NCBI GenBank assembly: GCA_900552365.1
Contig: URZP01000018.1
Coordinates: forward strand, 1 to 20,727
Reading direction: 5' to 3'
DNA: 20,727 nucleotides
Source of the DNA: an uncultured Coriobacteriaceae bacterium
GTDB taxonomy: Bacteria > Actinomycetota > Coriobacteriia > Coriobacteriales > Eggerthellaceae
The notes beneath the pieces were generated by a model. That model saw only the letters and a list, made by a program, of their open reading frames with translations. It did no database searches and was not told the origin of the DNA. This document shows, piece by piece, positions 8,269-15,228 of this stretch. The position numbers were made by a program, and so were the translations under genes. Each line of letters begins with the position of its first letter. Position 1 is the stretch's first letter.

Positions 8269-8532
8269 TTAAGCCTCGGTGGTCTCGAGCGGCTCGACGT
8301 GCACGCGGCGCTTCTCGCCCCTGGTGAACACGACGTGACCCTCGCAAAGGGCGAACAGGGTGTCGTCCTTGCCACGACCGACGTTGTTGCCGGGGTGGAA
8401 ATGGGTGCCGTTCTGACGAACGATGATCATACCGGTCTTCACGTACTCGCCGGCGAACTTCTTAACGCCAAGTCGCTGTGCGTGGGAATCGCGACCGTTG
8501 CGGCTGGAACCAAGACCCTTCTTGTGTGCCAT
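8269..8532 (-). CDS. rpmA: 50S ribosomal protein L27 (bL27)
   Basis: L27 is a large-subunit protein whose N-terminus reaches toward the peptidyl transferase centre. The protein is 87 residues, normal length. The signature GRDSHAQRLGVKKFAGEYV and RQNGTHFHPGNNVGRGKDDTLF regions are clear. It begins MAHKKGLGSSRNGRDS, so it lacks the cleavable N-terminal extension and Prp protease partner found in Firmicutes, and no prp gene sits between rplU and rpmA. A strong AAGGAGG lies upstream of ATG. It is co-transcribed with rplU (20-base gap) and followed by an intrinsic terminator. Confidence 0.98.
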   Translation of the reverse strand: MAHKKGLGSSRNGRDSHAQRLGVKKFAGEYVKTGMIIVRQNGTHFHPGNNVGRGKDDTLFALCEGHVVFTRGEKRRVHVEPLETTEA

Positions 8533-8552
8533 TGAAATTCCCTCCTTTTATA

Positions 8553-8903
8553 CTACTCGGCGTCGTTGGACGCGGACTTCTTTGCAGGTGCAGTCTCGCC
8601 GCCGACAGAGACGACGCGAATGCGGGTGAGCTGCTGGCGATGGCCGTTGAGCTTCTTGTAGTTCTTGCGCTTCTTGAACTTGAAGACGAGCTGCTTCTTG
8701 CCCTTGAACTGCTCGAGAACGACAGCCTCGACCTTGGTTGCAGCGGCCTTCTCGGGATCGGCCTCGACCTTGTCGCCATCAACAACGCAGATGACGGGAA
8801 GCTCGACCGTATCGCCGGCTGCGGCGTCAAGCTTCTCGATTGCCAGGACAGTGCCCGGCGCAACCTTGTACTGCTTGCCGCCCGTTTTCACGATTGCGTA
8901 CAT
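8553..8903 (-). CDS. rplU: 50S ribosomal protein L21 (bL21)
   Basis: L21 is a large-subunit 23S rRNA-binding protein. The protein is 116 residues, a little longer than the typical ~103, because of the C-terminal tail after IRVVSVGG. Family hallmarks are MYAIVKTGGKQYKVAPG at the start and the basic KFKKRKNYKKLNGHRQQLTRIRV block. AGGAG lies 9 bases before ATG. The gene is followed by rpmA after 20 bases. A TATAAT box 140 bases upstream implies a leader of about 130 bases. Confidence 0.98.
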   Translation of the reverse strand: MYAIVKTGGKQYKVAPGTVLAIEKLDAAAGDTVELPVICVVDGDKVEADPEKAAATKVEAVVLEQFKGKKQLVFKFKKRKNYKKLNGHRQQLTRIRVVSVGGETAPAKKSASNDAE

Positions 8904-9036
8904 ATTTCTTTACTCCTACTGATCGAAATAACTGCATGCGATAACTTTGGAGCGCGACTGTTGCAAGTTGGAAACCAATCATATGCACTGTCTGCGCGTA
9001 TCATCGCACTTATTCCTAGCCACATCTAAAAATGCA
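8904..9036 (-). promoter_or_regulatory. Long 5' leader of rplU-rpmA
   Basis: If transcription starts about 7 bases after the TATAAT box at 9043-9048, the rplU mRNA has a leader of roughly 130 bases. Ribosomal protein operons often carry autoregulatory leaders, and L21 leaders are known in Firmicutes. I can see only a short TTGG/CCAA hairpin and no motif I can match to a known L21 leader. Its role is inferred from length and context. Confidence 0.3.
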
Positions 9037-9042
9037 GCGTTG

Positions 9043-9074
9043 ATTATATTACCACTCCCCCGCTTGACATCCAA
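9043..9074 (-). promoter_or_regulatory. Promoter of rplU-rpmA
   Basis: Minus strand TATAAT at 9043-9048 is a perfect -10 box. The best -35 is ATGTCA (9065-9070) with a 16-base spacer. An alternative pair is TTGGAT (9069-9074) and TAATAT (9046-9051) with 17 bases. The 8904-9131 gap contains this promoter. I see no typical polA terminator in it, only an 8-base inverted repeat (9061-9068 with 9123-9130). Confidence 0.6.
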
Positions 9075-9131
9075 GAGAAGGGTGTGTGTTTTTTGTTACC
9101 CACTCACAAGGACAGGCAATCCGTCAAGCGA

Positions 9132-11885
9132 TCAATGGGCCTCGGCCCACGTTTTCGCATGCTGGACGTCGGCGATAAGCGGAACACGGAGCTGAGCCAC
9201 ATTCTCCATGACGTCCTTCACCATCGCCGTCAGACGATCGACCTCGGCGGGCGGGCAGGAAAAATCGAGTTCGTCGTGCACCTGCACCATGAGCTTCGCT
9301 GCGAACCCTTCGTCGATCAAGCGCTTCTGAACTTCGGTCATCGCCATCTTGATGATGTCCGCCGCCGAACCCTGCATGGGATGGTTCATGGCCGTGCGTT
9401 CGCCAAACGCACGCTGCATCTTATTCGTGGCTTTAAGCTCGTCGATGTGGCGCTTTCGCCCGAACATCGTCTCGGCGAAACCGGTCTCCTTAGCTTGGGC
9501 GACGGTTTCGTCAAGGTAGTCACGCACGCGTGGATACGCCTCGTAGTAACGATCGATGAACTCCTGCGCCTCGCGCATGGAAATGCCCAGGCTCTGACTT
9601 AGGCCGAACGCCTGCTGACCGTAGACGATGCCGAAGTTAACCGCTTTGGCGCGACTGCGCATTGCCGGCGTGACCTCGGAAACGGGAATACCGAACACAC
9701 GCGCTGCCGTCTCGGCATGGAAGTCCTCGCCGGTCTTGAACGCCGCAATCAGGCCCGGGTCCTCGGAGAGATGAGCCAAAAGACGCAGCTCGATCTGAGA
9801 GTAGTCGGCCGAGACGAACAGGTCGTCTTCGCCGATTCCGCCGAAGCACGCACGGATCTTGCGGCCATATTCGGTACGCACGGGGATGTTCTGCAGATTG
9901 GGGTCGGACGAGCTCAAACGGCCTGTGGTGGTCACGGTCTCGTTGAACGTGGTATGAACCCGACCGTCGCCATACGACGCGGCCAATCGCGGAAGCGCAT
10001 CGATATAGGTGGACTTGATCTTGGCATACTCGCGATACTTCAGGACAAGAGCGGCGATCTCGTGATCGTCGGCCAGCTTGCCAAGAACCTTTGCGTCGGT
10101 GGAATAGCCGCTACGCGTCTTCTTGCCGTGCGGCAGACCCATTACCTCGAACAAGATATGGGAAAGCTGCTTGGGCGAATCGACGTTGAACTCCTCGCCC
10201 GCAAGCTCCCAAATGCGAGAACGCAGGGAATCGATCTCGACCTGGGCTTCGGCGCCAAGATTGGCAAGTTGGCCCTTGTCGATGGGCATGCCGCAGCGCT
10301 CCATGATGGAAAGCGTCGCAACAAGCGGCAAGTCGATATCGAAGAAGACGCCTGCGCTGCCGTCGTCCTGAAGTTTCTTGACGAGGGGCTCGACCAGCGT
10401 CAACGCAACCTGAGCCTCGAGCTTTGCGGCTTCAACGCCATCTTTTGATTCGGGAAGCGACTTGTCGAGATGCTTCTCGCACAAGTGCGCCGCCGAGAAG
10501 TCGCCGTCAGACGACCTGAGTACATACGCGGCAAGGCCTGCGTCTATCGCACGCGCGGGGGCATCGCCCAAATCCTCGCTGCGCGAAACACATGCGATGA
10601 GGTCGGACTCGCCCACAAGCGCGCTGTCGGCGGAGTCTTTCGGGAAAACCCGCTCGAAAGCGGACTTAACGTCAAGGGCGGCGAAAGAGCCCTCCTTCAC
10701 GATGCGAGCGAATGCGCCTCGCGCATCGTCGCCCGAAACGGCGGCGACGCACGGCTCGTTCGCCTCCCCGCCATGCAACGTCGAAACCACCAGCGTGAGG
10801 TCGTCTTCAAACAAGGACGCCTGATCGGACTGCGCGAAGGCAACGCCAAGTCGATCGCCTGATGCAATGCACCCCTCAATAAGCTCGAAGGCATCGAAGT
10901 CGGCTTCCGGCCAAGCCTCGAACGCTTCACCTGCGGCATACGACACGAAACCGTCGCCGCCCACCACCTTGTTCAGACGCTCAAGGTGGGCATTGAAACG
11001 AATGGCGCCGAACGCCTTTGCCACGCGCTCGGGGTCGAAGTCGGGGAAACGAACCTCATCGACATCAAGCGGGAAATCCAAGTCGCGAACGATGGTTGCG
11101 ATCTTGCGCGAAAGGAATGCCAGCTCCTTGTTGTCCCTGACATTCTCGAGCTGCTTGCCCTTCAACTTATCGAGGTTCTCGTACAGGCCCTCCATCGAGC
11201 CATAGGCCTGGAGGAACTTCGTGGCGGTTTTCTGGCCAACGCCGGGGACACCGGGGATGTTGTCGGAGGCGTCGCCCATCAAACCCAGATAATCGGGGAT
11301 TTGCTCGGGCGTGACGCCGTACTTCTCGTAGACGCCCGCGGGGTCGTAGATGACGACGTCGGAGATACCCTTCTTCGTGTTGACGATGAACGTAAGGTCG
11401 CTGGCCAGCTGACAGGCGTCCTTGTCGCCCGTCACCAGCAGCGTGCGGTAGCCATGAGCCTCGTTGCGCGCGGCAACGGTGCCCAAAATGTCGTCGCCCT
11501 CCCAGCCCTTCACTTTGACGACCGGGATGTTCATGGATTCAAGCAAGCTTTCGATCAGGGGGAACTGAACGCGAAGCTCGTCGTCCATAGGAGGACGCTG
11601 GGCTTTGTACTGCTCAAGAGCCTCGATACGGAACTGAGGTTTGCCCGCGTCGAACGCGCAAACGATGCCATCGGGACGGGAAACCTCGATGAATTTCAGC
11701 AGCATGGACATGAATCCGAATACCGCGTTGGTGGGCGTACCGTCGGGTGCGTTCATATTGGGCGGAACCGCATGGTACGCGCGATGCATGAGCGAATTGC
11801 CGTCGATGACGGCGATCGTCTTGGTTGCGGGGGCGTCGGTCGAAGAGACCTCGACAACCTGCGACGGAGCGTCTTTTTCGGGCAT
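9132..11885 (-). CDS. polA: DNA polymerase I
   Basis: The enzyme fills gaps and removes RNA primers in replication and repair. From the chosen start (MPEKDAPSQ) it is 917 residues, with GAAGGAAG about 7 bases upstream. An in-frame ATG at 12038 would add 51 non-conserved residues and nearly reach the preceding gene. The 5'-3' exonuclease spans about 22-300 (DGNSLMHRAYH, GWEGDDILGT, VTGDKDACQL, SDNIPGVPGVGQKTA). The polymerase domain occupies the last ~400 residues: motif A DYSQIELR 694-701, O-helix RAKAVNFGIVYG 745-756, motif C HDE 870-872. The middle domain aligns with a 3'-5' exonuclease, but the FDTETD motif is replaced by AFAQSDQ, so proofreading is probably lost, as in Taq and Bacillus enzymes. 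Confidence 0.96.
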   Translation of the reverse strand: MPEKDAPSQVVEVSSTDAPATKTIAVIDGNSLMHRAYHAVPPNMNAPDGTPTNAVFGFMSMLLKFIEVSRPDGIVCAFDAGKPQFRIEALEQYKAQRPPMDDELRVQFPLIESLLESMNIPVVKVKGWEGDDILGTVAARNEAHGYRTLLVTGDKDACQLASDLTFIVNTKKGISDVVIYDPAGVYEKYGVTPEQIPDYLGLMGDASDNIPGVPGVGQKTATKFLQAYGSMEGLYENLDKLKGKQLENVRDNKELAFLSRKIATIVRDLDFPLDVDEVRFPDFDPERVAKAFGAIRFNAHLERLNKVVGGDGFVSYAAGEAFEAWPEADFDAFELIEGCIASGDRLGVAFAQSDQASLFEDDLTLVVSTLHGGEANEPCVAAVSGDDARGAFARIVKEGSFAALDVKSAFERVFPKDSADSALVGESDLIACVSRSEDLGDAPARAIDAGLAAYVLRSSDGDFSAAHLCEKHLDKSLPESKDGVEAAKLEAQVALTLVEPLVKKLQDDGSAGVFFDIDLPLVATLSIMERCGMPIDKGQLANLGAEAQVEIDSLRSRIWELAGEEFNVDSPKQLSHILFEVMGLPHGKKTRSGYSTDAKVLGKLADDHEIAALVLKYREYAKIKSTYIDALPRLAASYGDGRVHTTFNETVTTTGRLSSSDPNLQNIPVRTEYGRKIRACFGGIGEDDLFVSADYSQIELRLLAHLSEDPGLIAAFKTGEDFHAETAARVFGIPVSEVTPAMRSRAKAVNFGIVYGQQAFGLSQSLGISMREAQEFIDRYYEAYPRVRDYLDETVAQAKETGFAETMFGRKRHIDELKATNKMQRAFGERTAMNHPMQGSAADIIKMAMTEVQKRLIDEGFAAKLMVQVHDELDFSCPPAEVDRLTAMVKDVMENVAQLRVPLIADVQHAKTWAEAH

Positions 11886-11976
11886 GACGTGGCTTCCTTC
11901 CACACGAAGGCGACAACGACGCACGCGCCGCTTCGCCATTGGTTTCTTCTGTAAGTGTAGCCCAGGGCAAGGCAAC

Positions 11977-11994
11977 CCCGACAAACCCGTCGGG
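11977..11994 (-). terminator. Weak hairpin between permease gene and polA
   Basis: A perfect 6-base stem CCCGAC/GTCGGG (11977-11982 and 11989-11994) with a 6-base loop lies 12 bases after the permease stop. No U-tract follows on the minus strand (it continues GTTGCCTTGCC), so termination is doubtful. Confidence 0.25.
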
Positions 11995-12006
11995 CGATTC
12001 CAGGAA

Positions 12007-12738
12007 CTAAATAAGGTTGATGACACCCGCGACGCCAAGCATCACGTACACGGCACGCTCGACCAGATTGTGATCGAGCACGCGAACAAGCTTGCCTGCG
12101 ACAAGGCCGCCGGCGAATATGCCGGCAACGCCAACCAAAGCCGCAGGAACGACCTCGACGGTAAGAACGCCCGTCGCCACGCGGAACACCGTATAGTACG
12201 CATTCGCGAACGCGAAGTACGTCTGGATTGCTGCAAGATACGACGGGTGATCACGCGTAGCCGCCATGAAGTAGACAACCATCAGCGGACCGCCTACGCC
12301 GAACATGCCGTCGCATGCGCCCGACGTTGCCACGCAAACGATGCCGGCAAGAAGCCCAAGCGGATGCCCGTGCGGCGTGTCTTTTTTGATGAACAGGTAG
12401 TAAATGCACAGCACGATGAAGAAGACGCCGAGCGCCTTCTTGGCGATAACGCCGTCGATGGAAGTCGAAAGCGAAATCACGATGCTGGCAACGATAACGG
12501 TGACAAGAATAGGCCGAAACAGAAGCTTGCGATCGAGGTGCTTTCGGTACATGACCGCCATCTGAAGATTAAGGCCAAGGCAAATGATGGACGATATGCC
12601 CGCGGCAACGGGCATGCTGAACACGTACGGCAAGACCATCATCACGCAGATAGCGCCGCCGAAACCAGTGGTGCCCTGCACCACGCCGGCGATAAGCGCG
12701 GAAACGCCGATTAACGCAATAGCCTCCACGGGCGCCAT
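12007..12738 (-). CDS. TauE/SafE (TSUP) family membrane permease
   Basis: The family exports or imports small organosulfur and other anions (sulfite, taurine, sulfoacetate and similar); the substrate here cannot be read from sequence. The protein is 243 residues, about 7-8 membrane segments, arranged as the usual two repeats. The N-terminal VVQGTTGFGGAICVM and the internal TSGACDGMFGVGGPLMVVYF are the paired TSUP signatures. Start choice is uncertain: the ATG at 12738 overlaps the only Shine-Dalgarno-like AAGGA. GTG at 12729, three codons later, has that AAGGA at a good 8-base distance and may be the true start. It is isolated between the GlnR-like gene's hairpin and polA, 121 bases from the latter. 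Confidence 0.88.
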   Translation of the reverse strand: MAPVEAIALIGVSALIAGVVQGTTGFGGAICVMMVLPYVFSMPVAAGISSIICLGLNLQMAVMYRKHLDRKLLFRPILVTVIVASIVISLSTSIDGVIAKKALGVFFIVLCIYYLFIKKDTPHGHPLGLLAGIVCVATSGACDGMFGVGGPLMVVYFMAATRDHPSYLAAIQTYFAFANAYYTVFRVATGVLTVEVVPAALVGVAGIFAGGLVAGKLVRVLDHNLVERAVYVMLGVAGVINLI

Positions 12739-12795
12739 CCTTCAAATGTGGAAACGCTACATCCGACTGCCAACGGTTCTCGATGCGCAATTCAA

Positions 12796-12831
12796 ACGCC
12801 GTTCGAAACGAGCACGTCGCACGAACGGCGT
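12796..12831 (-). terminator. Hairpin after the glnA/GlnR-like pair
   Basis: A perfect 10-base stem, ACGCCGTTCG (12822-12831 read on minus) with CGAACGGCGT (12796-12805 on minus), encloses a 16-base loop and ends in TTTGAATT. It lies 8 bases after the regulator stop. The U-tract is short, so it is a probable but not ideal terminator. Confidence 0.55.
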
Positions 12832-12838
12832 CAGTTCA

Positions 12839-13507
12839 TCACGCATTCCAAAGATACCCCACGCCGCGAACGGTTTCCAGACGCTCGGCAAGATCGGGGC
12901 CGAGCTTCGAGCGGATTCGCCTGACGTGAACGTCGACGGTGCGCGAACCGCCGTAGTAGTCGAAGCCCCAAACGCGCTGAAGCAAGGCATCGCGCGAGAA
13001 CGTGCGGCCCGGGTGCTTCGCCAAGAACGAAAGCAGGGCGTACTCGAGGTAGGTGAAGTCGATAGGCTCGCCGTTGATGGTGACCTGATACGTGGCAAGG
13101 TTGATGACCAGGCCGTCAACCGAGATGCAGTCAAGCGACGCGGGTTCTTCCTGCGAGGTCATCAGGCGCTTCACGCGCGCCGTGCATTCAGCGACGGATG
13201 CGCCGTGCATGACGAAATCGGAAGCCACCGTCGTCGGGAACTGCAGCGAGGGAAGCTCCTTCTCGTTCACGATGAGAAGAAGCGGAGCCGGCAGGTCTTC
13301 GACCTGCTGAACCACCTGGCCAAGGTAGGAGCGCGCATTCCCGCGAGCCTCGAAGATCACAAGCTCGGGGGCGACTTCGGCCGAAAGCAACTTTCCCAGC
13401 TGAACGGTCGACCCCGCCGCAACATCAACGTTAAGGGCCGAAAGCACCTGCTGGAACCTATGAGCGTTATCCAGGCTATCGGCTATGAAAACGACTTTCT
13501 TCCTCAT
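12839..13507 (-). CDS. GlnR-like orphan OmpR-family response regulator
   Basis: 222 residues: a receiver-like domain (1-120) and an OmpR-type winged helix (about 125-222). The DNA-binding half, with YLEYALLSFLAKHPGRTFSR then VWGFDYYGGSRTVDVHVRR and TVRGVGYLWN, resembles the actinobacterial nitrogen regulator GlnR as I remember it. The receiver is degenerate: only one acidic residue (Asp10) stands where a DD pair is usual, and the phospho-acceptor position is Glu53 in LVIFEARG. It therefore probably acts without a kinase, as GlnR does. ATG directly follows the glnA stop (TAAATG), so it is co-transcribed and translationally coupled with glnA. I infer control of nitrogen-assimilation genes, possibly including its own operon. 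No histidine kinase is adjacent. Confidence 0.85.
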   Translation of the reverse strand: MRKKVVFIADSLDNAHRFQQVLSALNVDVAAGSTVQLGKLLSAEVAPELVIFEARGNARSYLGQVVQQVEDLPAPLLLIVNEKELPSLQFPTTVASDFVMHGASVAECTARVKRLMTSQEEPASLDCISVDGLVINLATYQVTINGEPIDFTYLEYALLSFLAKHPGRTFSRDALLQRVWGFDYYGGSRTVDVHVRRIRSKLGPDLAERLETVRGVGYLWNA

Positions 13508-14851
13508 TTACAACACCGCCAAATACCGTTCGAGTTCCCACTGGGAAACAGCGCCAAGGTAAGACGCCCACTCGGCCTTCTTCTCGGAGACCAAATAGGA
13601 GTGAATGTGCTCGCCAAGCGTTTCCTTCATGAGCTCGGAGTTCTCGAAAAGGGTGATTGCTTGGCCCAAATCTTCAGGCAGCTTGCTGAAACCTCGGCCG
13701 ATCAGGCACGCGTCGGAATGCTCGAACAAGTTAAGGTCGTCGATGGAAGGCGGAAGCGGTAGATCTTCCTTGATGCCCGCAAGACCGGCAGCCAGAATGA
13801 CCGAGAACACCAGGTACGGGTTGGCGGCAGGATCGGGCAGGCGCATCTCGATGCGGCATGCCTCCTCGCGATTCGGTCGGTAACCGGGGATGCGCACCAA
13901 AGCCGAGCGATTGTTCTTACCCCAGCTAATGAACGCCGGCGCTTCGCTGCCCGATGCCAGTCGCTTGTACGAATTCACATACTGGTTCGTGACCAGGCAA
14001 AGCTCGGGGGTGTACTTCAAAATGCCCGCCATGAACTTCTTCGCCAAGGGTGTGAGGTTGTACCCCAACGGGTCGTTGGAATCGAAGAACAGATTGTTGC
14101 CATCGAGGTCCGACAGGCTTTGGTGAACGTGCATGCCGTTGCCCGGGGCGCCCGCCATGGGCTTCGGCATGAACGACGCATACACACCATGCTTGACGGC
14201 GATCTCCTTAACGACCAGCTTGTACGTCATGACGGCGTCGGCCATGGTGAAGGCATCCATGTAACGCAGGTCGATCTCGTGCTGCGAAGGGCCGTTCTCG
14301 TGATGCGAGTACTCGATGGGGATGCCCATGTTCTCAAGAGAAAGAACCGTGTCGCGGCGCAGGTCGCTTGCCGAGTCAAGGCTGGTCAGATCGAAATACC
14401 CGCCATGGTCCAGAACCTCGGTGCCTGCAGAATCCTTGAAGTAATAATATTCAAGCTCGGGGCCGACGTTGAAAATGTAGCCCATATCGGCGGCTTTCGT
14501 GACCATTCGTCGAAGAACGTTTCGCGGGTCGCCCTCGAAAGCGGTTCCATCGGGGCGCTTGATCTCGCAGAACATGCGGGCAACCGCATTGGACTCAGGG
14601 CGCCAAGGAAGCACCTGGAAGGTGCTGGGGTCGGGAAACGCCAACATGTCCGATTCCTGCGTGGGCGAATAACCCGCGATGCAGCTGCCATCAAAGCCCA
14701 TGCCGTCGGAAAACGCGTTGGCGATCTCGGACGGGCTTACGGCGAAGGATTTCATGTTCCCCAGCACATCGGTGAACCAAAAGCGAACGAAGTGAACGTC
14801 GCGGCTCTTGATGGTTTTCATGACGAAATCTTGTTCGGGGGTCATAGCCAT
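13508..14851 (-). CDS. glnA: Glutamine synthetase, type I
   Basis: It makes glutamine from glutamate, ammonia and ATP; it is the main ammonia-assimilation enzyme. 447 residues. Beta-grasp N-domain (about 15-105) includes FVRFWFTDVLGNMKSF and FDGSCIAGY. The catalytic domain has GPELEYYYF, HHENGPSQHEIDLRY, GNGMHVHQSL, LASGSEAPAFISWGKNNRSALVRIP and EMRLPDPAANPYL. Length and the short loop before LPLPPSIDDL fit the compact GSI-alpha type, which lacks the adenylylation Tyr loop of GSI-beta, so regulation is more likely transcriptional or by feedback. GGAGGG lies 8 bases before ATG; a second ATG two codons on is less well placed. It is followed directly by the GlnR-like regulator. Confidence 0.97.
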   Translation of the reverse strand: MAMTPEQDFVMKTIKSRDVHFVRFWFTDVLGNMKSFAVSPSEIANAFSDGMGFDGSCIAGYSPTQESDMLAFPDPSTFQVLPWRPESNAVARMFCEIKRPDGTAFEGDPRNVLRRMVTKAADMGYIFNVGPELEYYYFKDSAGTEVLDHGGYFDLTSLDSASDLRRDTVLSLENMGIPIEYSHHENGPSQHEIDLRYMDAFTMADAVMTYKLVVKEIAVKHGVYASFMPKPMAGAPGNGMHVHQSLSDLDGNNLFFDSNDPLGYNLTPLAKKFMAGILKYTPELCLVTNQYVNSYKRLASGSEAPAFISWGKNNRSALVRIPGYRPNREEACRIEMRLPDPAANPYLVFSVILAAGLAGIKEDLPLPPSIDDLNLFEHSDACLIGRGFSKLPEDLGQAITLFENSELMKETLGEHIHSYLVSEKKAEWASYLGAVSQWELERYLAVL

Positions 14852-14914
14852 GCCCTATCCCTCCATTCAACGTAAGCGACCTCGCACTCAACCGGCCGCC
14901 ACGGGTGCTATCGG

Positions 14915-14980
14915 ATTATCAGCTTCATTAAAGCGCAATTGCGCCGTATATGCGGCAGAAGACGAGTTTTCCTTAATGAA
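14915..14980 (-). promoter_or_regulatory. Probable glnA promoter with operator-like palindromes
   Basis: Minus strand GATAAT (14915-14920) is a likely -10. The corresponding -35 zone (about 14938-14943) has a poor hexamer but falls inside the perfect 12-base palindrome GCGCAATTGCGC (14933-14944). An 8-base inverted repeat TTCATTAA (14924-14931) and TTAATGAA (14973-14980) flanks it. Such symmetric sites suggest a protein-regulated promoter. I do not see the GTnAC-n6-GaAAC box of Streptomyces GlnR. Confidence 0.4.
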
Positions 14981-15212
14981 TTTTTAATCATGGCGAAAGC
15001 CGCCCGACACCCGAGGGGAACCAACAGGAGCCCGCACTGCGCGATCTCCCATGGGACAACGCCCAGTGACTCGTTCAGCGGCTCTTGAACCTCCTCCGCC
15101 AGGCAACGCAGGACAACACGCAAGACAGCCCAAAGTCCCCGCGCAGCAGGTTTCTTGCAACAGGCTTCTTTTATGAAGGAGAGCGCTTACGCAATGGTCG
15201 ACCAGGGCGGTT

Positions 15213-15228
15213 TGATAAACTCGATCGC
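15213..15228 (+). promoter_or_regulatory. Extended -10 promoter, likely leaderless transcript of the glycan locus
   Basis: TGATAAACT (15213-15221) reads as an extended -10 (TGnTAnnnT). Seven bases then separate the hexamer TAAACT from ATG at 15229, so transcription would begin at or next to the A of ATG. No -35 is evident. The pattern TAnnnT-N6/7-ATG is the known mark of leaderless genes in actinobacteria. Confidence 0.5.

Larger units (their letters stand above)
14852..15228. other. Gene-free region between divergent glnA and glycosyltransferase
   Basis: This 377-base stretch holds the glnA promoter area (14915-14980) near its left end and the -10 of the glycosyltransferase promoter at its right end. 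Between about 15000 and 15200 I see nothing I can support. A 71-codon minus-strand frame (14908-15123, TTG start) and a 12-codon plus-strand frame at 15194 lack convincing evidence. No tRNA or terminator is apparent. Confidence 0.5.

Noticed and set aside
11641..12714. 357-codon plus-strand open frame
   Set aside because: It runs opposite the polA N-terminus and the permease and has no recognisable domain or start signal.
14908..15123. 71-codon minus-strand frame upstream of glnA
   Set aside because: It needs a TTG start without a spaced ribosome binding site, has no recognisable family and overlaps the glnA promoter.
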